Source: SOIA01 sp964346585 | Lineage (GTDB): Bacteria; Acidobacteriota; Aminicenantia; Aminicenantales; Aminicenantaceae | Direction: 5' to 3' | NCBI GenBank assembly: GCA_964346585.1 | Contig: CAYFVQ010000050.1 | Coordinates: 1 to 8,808, forward strand | DNA length: 8,808 nt | Shown: positions 5,763-8,808 of the stretch, one piece after another | Layout: every line of letters starts with the position of its first letter | Position numbering within the stretch: position 1 is the first letter of the stretch | Translations under genes and position numbers: made by a program | The notes under the pieces: model-generated | The model's input: the letters and a program-made list of their open reading frames with translations, nothing else | Databases searched by the model: none | What the model was told of the DNA's origin: nothing

Positions 5763-6701
5763 TTGGCCTTCAAACATAAACATCTGCTTGGCATCCAGAC
5801 CTTAACTCCTTCAGATATTATTAGCGTGCTGGATACCGCAGAATCGTTTTATGAAATTTCTACCAGGGAAGTCAAGAAAGTCCCGACTCTAAGAGGAAAA
5901 ACCATAATCAACCTCTTCTTTGAACCCAGCACCCGGACGCGGAGCTCTTTCGAGCTGGCAGCAAAAAGGTTGAGCGCAGATATTGTTAATTTCAGCCAAC
6001 AGGCAAGCAGCACAGTTAAAGGAGAAAGCTTGAAGGACACTATCTTAAACCTTGAGGCCATGAATCCTGATGCCATAATAATAAGACACTCTTGCTCAGG
6101 AGTTCCCTACTTTACCTCTACTTTCTGTAAGTCTCACATCATAAACGCGGGTGATGGCTTTCACGAGCATCCTACCCAGGCGCTTCTTGATGCCTTCACG
6201 ATTAGGCAGGAAAAAAAGAATTTTAAAGACCTGAAAGTCACGATTGTAGGAGATATCCTTCACAGTAGAGTCGCACGATCAAACATCTTTCTCCTCCGAA
6301 AACTCGGAGCAAAAGTCGTTCTTATCGGCCCTCCTCCCCTCGTTCCCCTGGAATTAAAGAACTTTGGAGCTGATATAGACTATAACCTCGATAGGGCACT
6401 GGAAGGAGCAGATGTTATCATGATGCTCAGAATCCAGCTGGAAAGGCAGCAAAAAAACTACTTCCCCTCTATTCGAGAATACAGAAATCTTTACAGCCTG
6501 ACTAAAGCAAGGTTCCGACGCGCGAAAAAGAAAGCCATTATTATGCATCCTGGCCCCATAAACAGGGGTGTCGAAATCTCTGCAGATATGGCTGATTCGG
6601 CGGAATCCGTCATACTCAAGCAGGTTGAAAACGGGATTGCGGTTAGGATGGCAGTTCTCTACCTTTTGCTGGGAGGAAAAGAACGTGAAGCTCTTGATTA
6701 A
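5763..6701 (+). CDS. pyrB: Aspartate carbamoyltransferase catalytic subunit
   Basis: Catalyses carbamoyl phosphate plus aspartate to carbamoyl aspartate, the committed step of pyrimidine synthesis. The 312-residue product has all active-site blocks: the carbamoyl phosphate loop STRTR (56-60), SSTVKGES (82-89, with K86), RHSCSG (108-113), HPTQALLD (136-143), GDILHSRVARS (163-173), MLRIQLER (221-228) and MHPGPINRGVEI (261-272). The start is TTG at 5763: AGGA (5751-5754), overlapping the pyrR stop, lies 8 bases upstream, the protein starts where family members do, and the first in-frame ATG is at codon 100, inside the domain. No pyrI regulatory subunit is present in the window. The end overlaps the pyrC start by 17 bases, favouring coupled translation and possibly a PyrB-PyrC complex, as known in Aquifex. 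Confidence 0.97.
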   Translation: MAFKHKHLLGIQTLTPSDIISVLDTAESFYEISTREVKKVPTLRGKTIINLFFEPSTRTRSSFELAAKRLSADIVNFSQQASSTVKGESLKDTILNLEAMNPDAIIIRHSCSGVPYFTSTFCKSHIINAGDGFHEHPTQALLDAFTIRQEKKNFKDLKVTIVGDILHSRVARSNIFLLRKLGAKVVLIGPPPLVPLELKNFGADIDYNLDRALEGADVIMMLRIQLERQQKNYFPSIREYRNLYSLTKARFRRAKKKAIIMHPGPINRGVEISADMADSAESVILKQVENGIAVRMAVLYLLLGGKEREALD

Positions 6702-7980
6702 GAACGGAAGAGTCATTGATCCCTCTTCGGGAAAAGACGCCAAGTCAGACATTCTAATAGAAAAGGGGAAAATTACTGATATCAAAACAAAAATTTCAGC
6801 TAAAGGAGCAAAAGTAATCGATGCCTCAAGATTGGTGGTTGCTCCTGGCTTTATAGACATGCATACCCATCTTCGAGAGCCAGGCCAGGAGGATAAAGAA
6901 ACTATAGCAACCGGTGCCGCTGCTGCAGCTAAAGGAGGTTTCACTTCCATCGCCTGTATGCCCAACACTGACCCTGTTAATGATAATCGGGGATTGACCG
7001 AGTATATCATCTCTGAAGCAAAGAAAAGAGCAGTGGTCAATATCTTTCCTATTGCCTCCATAACCAAGGGGCAAAAAGGTGAAGAATTAACAGACATGGC
7101 TGACCTGGTGGATGCAGGAGCTGTTGCCTTTTCTGACGACGGCAAGTCTGTAGAAAATAGTGAGATCATGCGCCGTGCTCTGGAGTATTCAAAACCTCTA
7201 AACACTCTTATCATCCAGCACTGCGAGGATAGGAACTTAAGCGGGGAAGGTGTCATGCACGAAGGGTATTATTCTTATCTTTTCGGTCTATCAGGCATCT
7301 CTTCCTCTTCAGAGGAGGTAATAGTTGCTCGAGACACAATTCTTGCTCATGAGGCTGAGGCAAATATTCATATTGCACATTTGAGTACTAAAGGAGCCGT
7401 AGACTTTATCAGAAAGGCGAAGAAAAAGAAGACAAAGGTCACTGCAGAGGTGACGCCCCATCATCTTATTTTGACCGATTCTTATCTTGAAACATACGAC
7501 ACAAACCTAAAAGTAAATCCTCCCCTCAGGAGTAATGAAGATGTCCAGGCTCTATTTCAAGCATTAAAGGAAGGAATTGTGGACGTCTTTGCATCTGACC
7601 ACGCTCCTCATACGCCAGATGAAAAGGATGTTGAATTCGATAAAGCTCCGTTTGGCATAAACGGTATAGAAACCGCAGTCTCTCTTCTCCTGGACAGGCT
7701 TGTGAACAAAAATGTCATTTCGCTCAAAAAATTCATCAAGATGATATCCACAACTCCCTCACTTATTCTTGGGCTTGAAAACAAGGGCAAAATATGTGTG
7801 GGAGCCGACGCTGATCTTACAATCTTGGATCTCAATAAAGAAATTGTTATTGACGTCAGAACCTTTCAATCAAAAAGCAGGAATAATCCCTTTCATGGAT
7901 GGAAACTGAAAGGAACTCCATTGATGACAATAGTTGGAGGAAAAATTGTCTATCCTTTCTCTTCCTCGAAAAGTTTATAA
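6685..7980 (+). CDS. pyrC: Dihydroorotase
   Basis: Cyclises carbamoyl aspartate to dihydroorotate, the step after PyrB. At 431 aa it is the long, bacterial type I dihydroorotase rather than the short E. coli type. Metal and substrate residues are in place: DMHTHLREPG (59-68, with H60, H62, R64), N94 in MPNTDP, the bridging Asp in FSDDG (149-153), H179 in QHCED, H232 in AHLST and D305 in ASDHAPH. The start is GTG at 6685, with GGAGG (6672-6676) 8 bases upstream. The product then begins MKLLIKNGRVIDP, the normal amidohydrolase beta-strand opening. An ATG-initiated frame from 6568 would add 39 residues lying inside pyrB and not typical of the family. pyrB and pyrC overlap by 17 bases. rnc starts 38 bases after the stop with no terminator between. 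Confidence 0.97.
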   Translation: MKLLIKNGRVIDPSSGKDAKSDILIEKGKITDIKTKISAKGAKVIDASRLVVAPGFIDMHTHLREPGQEDKETIATGAAAAAKGGFTSIACMPNTDPVNDNRGLTEYIISEAKKRAVVNIFPIASITKGQKGEELTDMADLVDAGAVAFSDDGKSVENSEIMRRALEYSKPLNTLIIQHCEDRNLSGEGVMHEGYYSYLFGLSGISSSSEEVIVARDTILAHEAEANIHIAHLSTKGAVDFIRKAKKKKTKVTAEVTPHHLILTDSYLETYDTNLKVNPPLRSNEDVQALFQALKEGIVDVFASDHAPHTPDEKDVEFDKAPFGINGIETAVSLLLDRLVNKNVISLKKFIKMISTTPSLILGLENKGKICVGADADLTILDLNKEIVIDVRTFQSKSRNNPFHGWKLKGTPLMTIVGGKIVYPFSSSKSL

Positions 7981-8018
7981 AAGATAGTAGTTTAACCAGG
8001 AGGAGAATAAACTTCTTC

Positions 8019-8765
8019 ATGAAAATAAATATCAGCCAATTTGAAAAAAAGTTAGGCTACAGTTTCAAAGACAAGTCTTTGCTGGCCCAAGCCTTAACGC
8101 ACAGCTCTTACGCTTACGAAAATCCACAAACTGTGGAGGCCGATAATGAAATTTTAGAATTCCTAGGAGATTCTGTTCTTGGCCTTGTCATTGCTGACTA
8201 CCTCTGCACTACCTATCCTGATACCTCCGAGGGCGAGCTCTCCAAGCTCAAATCATCCGCAGCAAAAACTTCATCGCTCTCTTCCTTCAGCAAGAAAATA
8301 AAACTTGATAAGAATATACGCTTGGGTAAGGGGGAGGAAAAAAGTGGAGGCAGGAAAAAAAAGACCATCTTAGCTGGAGCCTTCGAAGCAGTAGTCGCAG
8401 CCATATATTTAGACGGTGGACTTGATGCGGCAAGGCGTTTTCTTCATGCTCTCCTTGATTCTCTTTTTAAAAAAATAAAAGCCAATAGTCACTTAATCAA
8501 CAACTACAAATCGGCTCTGCAAGAGTATCTCCAGAAAGAAAATCTCCCTGCTCCCGTTTATAAAACCCTCACAGCCATAGGACCTGACCATAAGAAAAAC
8601 TTTATGGTTGAAGTATTCTTCGAAAATGAATCTATGGCAAAGGCAAAAGGCAAATCCAAAAAGCAGGCTGAACAAAATGCCGCTCAAAAAGCTCTCAAGA
8701 ACTTATTAGGGAAAAAAATGAAGGCGTTGACACCTGATACATTTATCATGAAGAAAAAAAGATGA
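8019..8765 (+). CDS. rnc: Ribonuclease III
   Basis: Double-strand-specific endoribonuclease that processes rRNA precursors and structured mRNAs; dimeric in the family. The 248-residue protein has an N-terminal catalytic domain with NEILEFLGDS (43-52: E44, E47, D51) and AFEAVVAAIYLDGG (121-134, catalytic E123), and a C-terminal dsRNA-binding domain (about 162-230) with NYKSALQEYLQ and KKQAEQNAAQKAL. At residue 120 there is Gly where E. coli RNase III has the metal-binding Asp114. The ATG at 8019 matches family starts. The nearest strong ribosome site (AGGAGGAG, 7998-8005) is unusually far, 13 bases upstream. An extended frame from 7899 would lie within pyrC and is rejected. The basic tail (KKKR) ends in a stop overlapping the next ATG. 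Co-directional with and close to pyrC, so probably part of the same transcript. Confidence 0.95.
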   Translation: MKINISQFEKKLGYSFKDKSLLAQALTHSSYAYENPQTVEADNEILEFLGDSVLGLVIADYLCTTYPDTSEGELSKLKSSAAKTSSLSSFSKKIKLDKNIRLGKGEEKSGGRKKKTILAGAFEAVVAAIYLDGGLDAARRFLHALLDSLFKKIKANSHLINNYKSALQEYLQKENLPAPVYKTLTAIGPDHKKNFMVEVFFENESMAKAKGKSKKQAEQNAAQKALKNLLGKKMKALTPDTFIMKKKR

Positions 8766-8808
8766 TTGAATCTTACTCTTTTGGACGGATGGAGGTGGAT
8801 GGTCGCCC
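8762..8808 (+). CDS. Start of a gene resembling the Mth938-like (DUF498) family, truncated by window end
   Basis: An ATG overlaps the rnc stop (ATGA, 8762-8765) and opens a frame that runs to the window edge: MIESYSFGRMEVDGR. This resembles the beginning of Mth938-like proteins, small proteins of unclear function that often begin with a short YSFG-containing strand before a conserved GKxY segment. Only 15 codons are visible, so the family call rests on that one motif. There is no strong ribosome site, only an A-rich GAAG-containing stretch, so translation is probably coupled to rnc. Confidence 0.55.
   Translation, partial: MIESYSFGRMEVDGR

Noticed and set aside
6568..6684. A 39-residue N-terminal extension of dihydroorotase from an ATG inside pyrB
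   Set aside because: The extension is pyrB read in another frame; GTG at 6685 has a good ribosome site and matches the family N-terminus.
6354..7256. A 300-codon minus-strand open frame opposite pyrB/pyrC
   Set aside because: It is antisense to two clearly conserved genes, has no recognisable domain, and is best explained as a shadow frame.
7899..8018. A 40-residue N-terminal extension of RNase III
   Set aside because: It reads the end of pyrC in another frame and the pyrC-rnc gap; the family begins at the ATG at 8019.

Overview
The window is a gene-dense piece of a bacterial chromosome, mostly housekeeping, with one accessory-looking two-gene lipoprotein operon and two clusters of a palindromic repeat. 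Base composition is moderate to low in GC (about 40% in the one pyrB line I counted). Two predicted lipoproteins imply a cell envelope with lipoprotein processing. The gene set (mazG, a DUF1844 protein, ribF, pyrR-pyrB-pyrC, rnc, the start of a Mth938-like gene) and the repeat style remind me of uncultured lineages near Acidobacteriota/Aminicenantota. That is a guess from memory of such genomes, not something the sequence proves.

Layout. 1-77: palindromic repeats reading on the minus strand. 120-908 (-): mazG, a house-cleaning NTP pyrophosphohydrolase. 909-1038: a compact divergent promoter region. 1039-2299 (+): a DUF1844 protein and ribF (FMN/FAD synthesis), 4 bases apart. 2300-2532: intergenic with a good promoter. 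2533-4808 (+): a lipoprotein fusing a DUF4440/SnoaL-like domain to a VOC (glyoxalase-fold) domain, then a lipoprotein amidohydrolase overlapping it by ATGA. 4809-5197: non-coding, holding more copies of the same repeat, now on the plus strand, with its right half amplified into a 19-bp tandem array, followed by the pyr leader. 5198-8765 (+): pyrR, pyrB (TTG start), pyrC (GTG start, overlapping pyrB) and rnc. 8762-8808: the first codons of a Mth938-like gene overlapping the rnc stop.

How the genes work together. PyrB and PyrC catalyse consecutive steps of de novo UMP synthesis, and PyrR is the usual regulator of such operons, although I could not find a convincing PyrR attenuator here. RNase III is encoded at the end of the same gene run. 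RibF and MazG provide flavin cofactors and nucleotide-pool sanitation. The two lipoproteins probably act together outside the cytoplasm on an unknown small substrate.

The observations most worth following are: a palindromic repeat whose copies differ by a compensatory base-pair change, whose half-element has been tandemly amplified; an apparent gene fusion that still carries a ribosome binding site and ATG at the domain junction; a GC-rich amidohydrolase in an AT-rich neighbourhood; overlapping divergent promoters between mazG and the DUF1844/ribF genes; and an RNase III with Gly where a metal-binding Asp is normally found. I did not find a clear new defence or mobile system.
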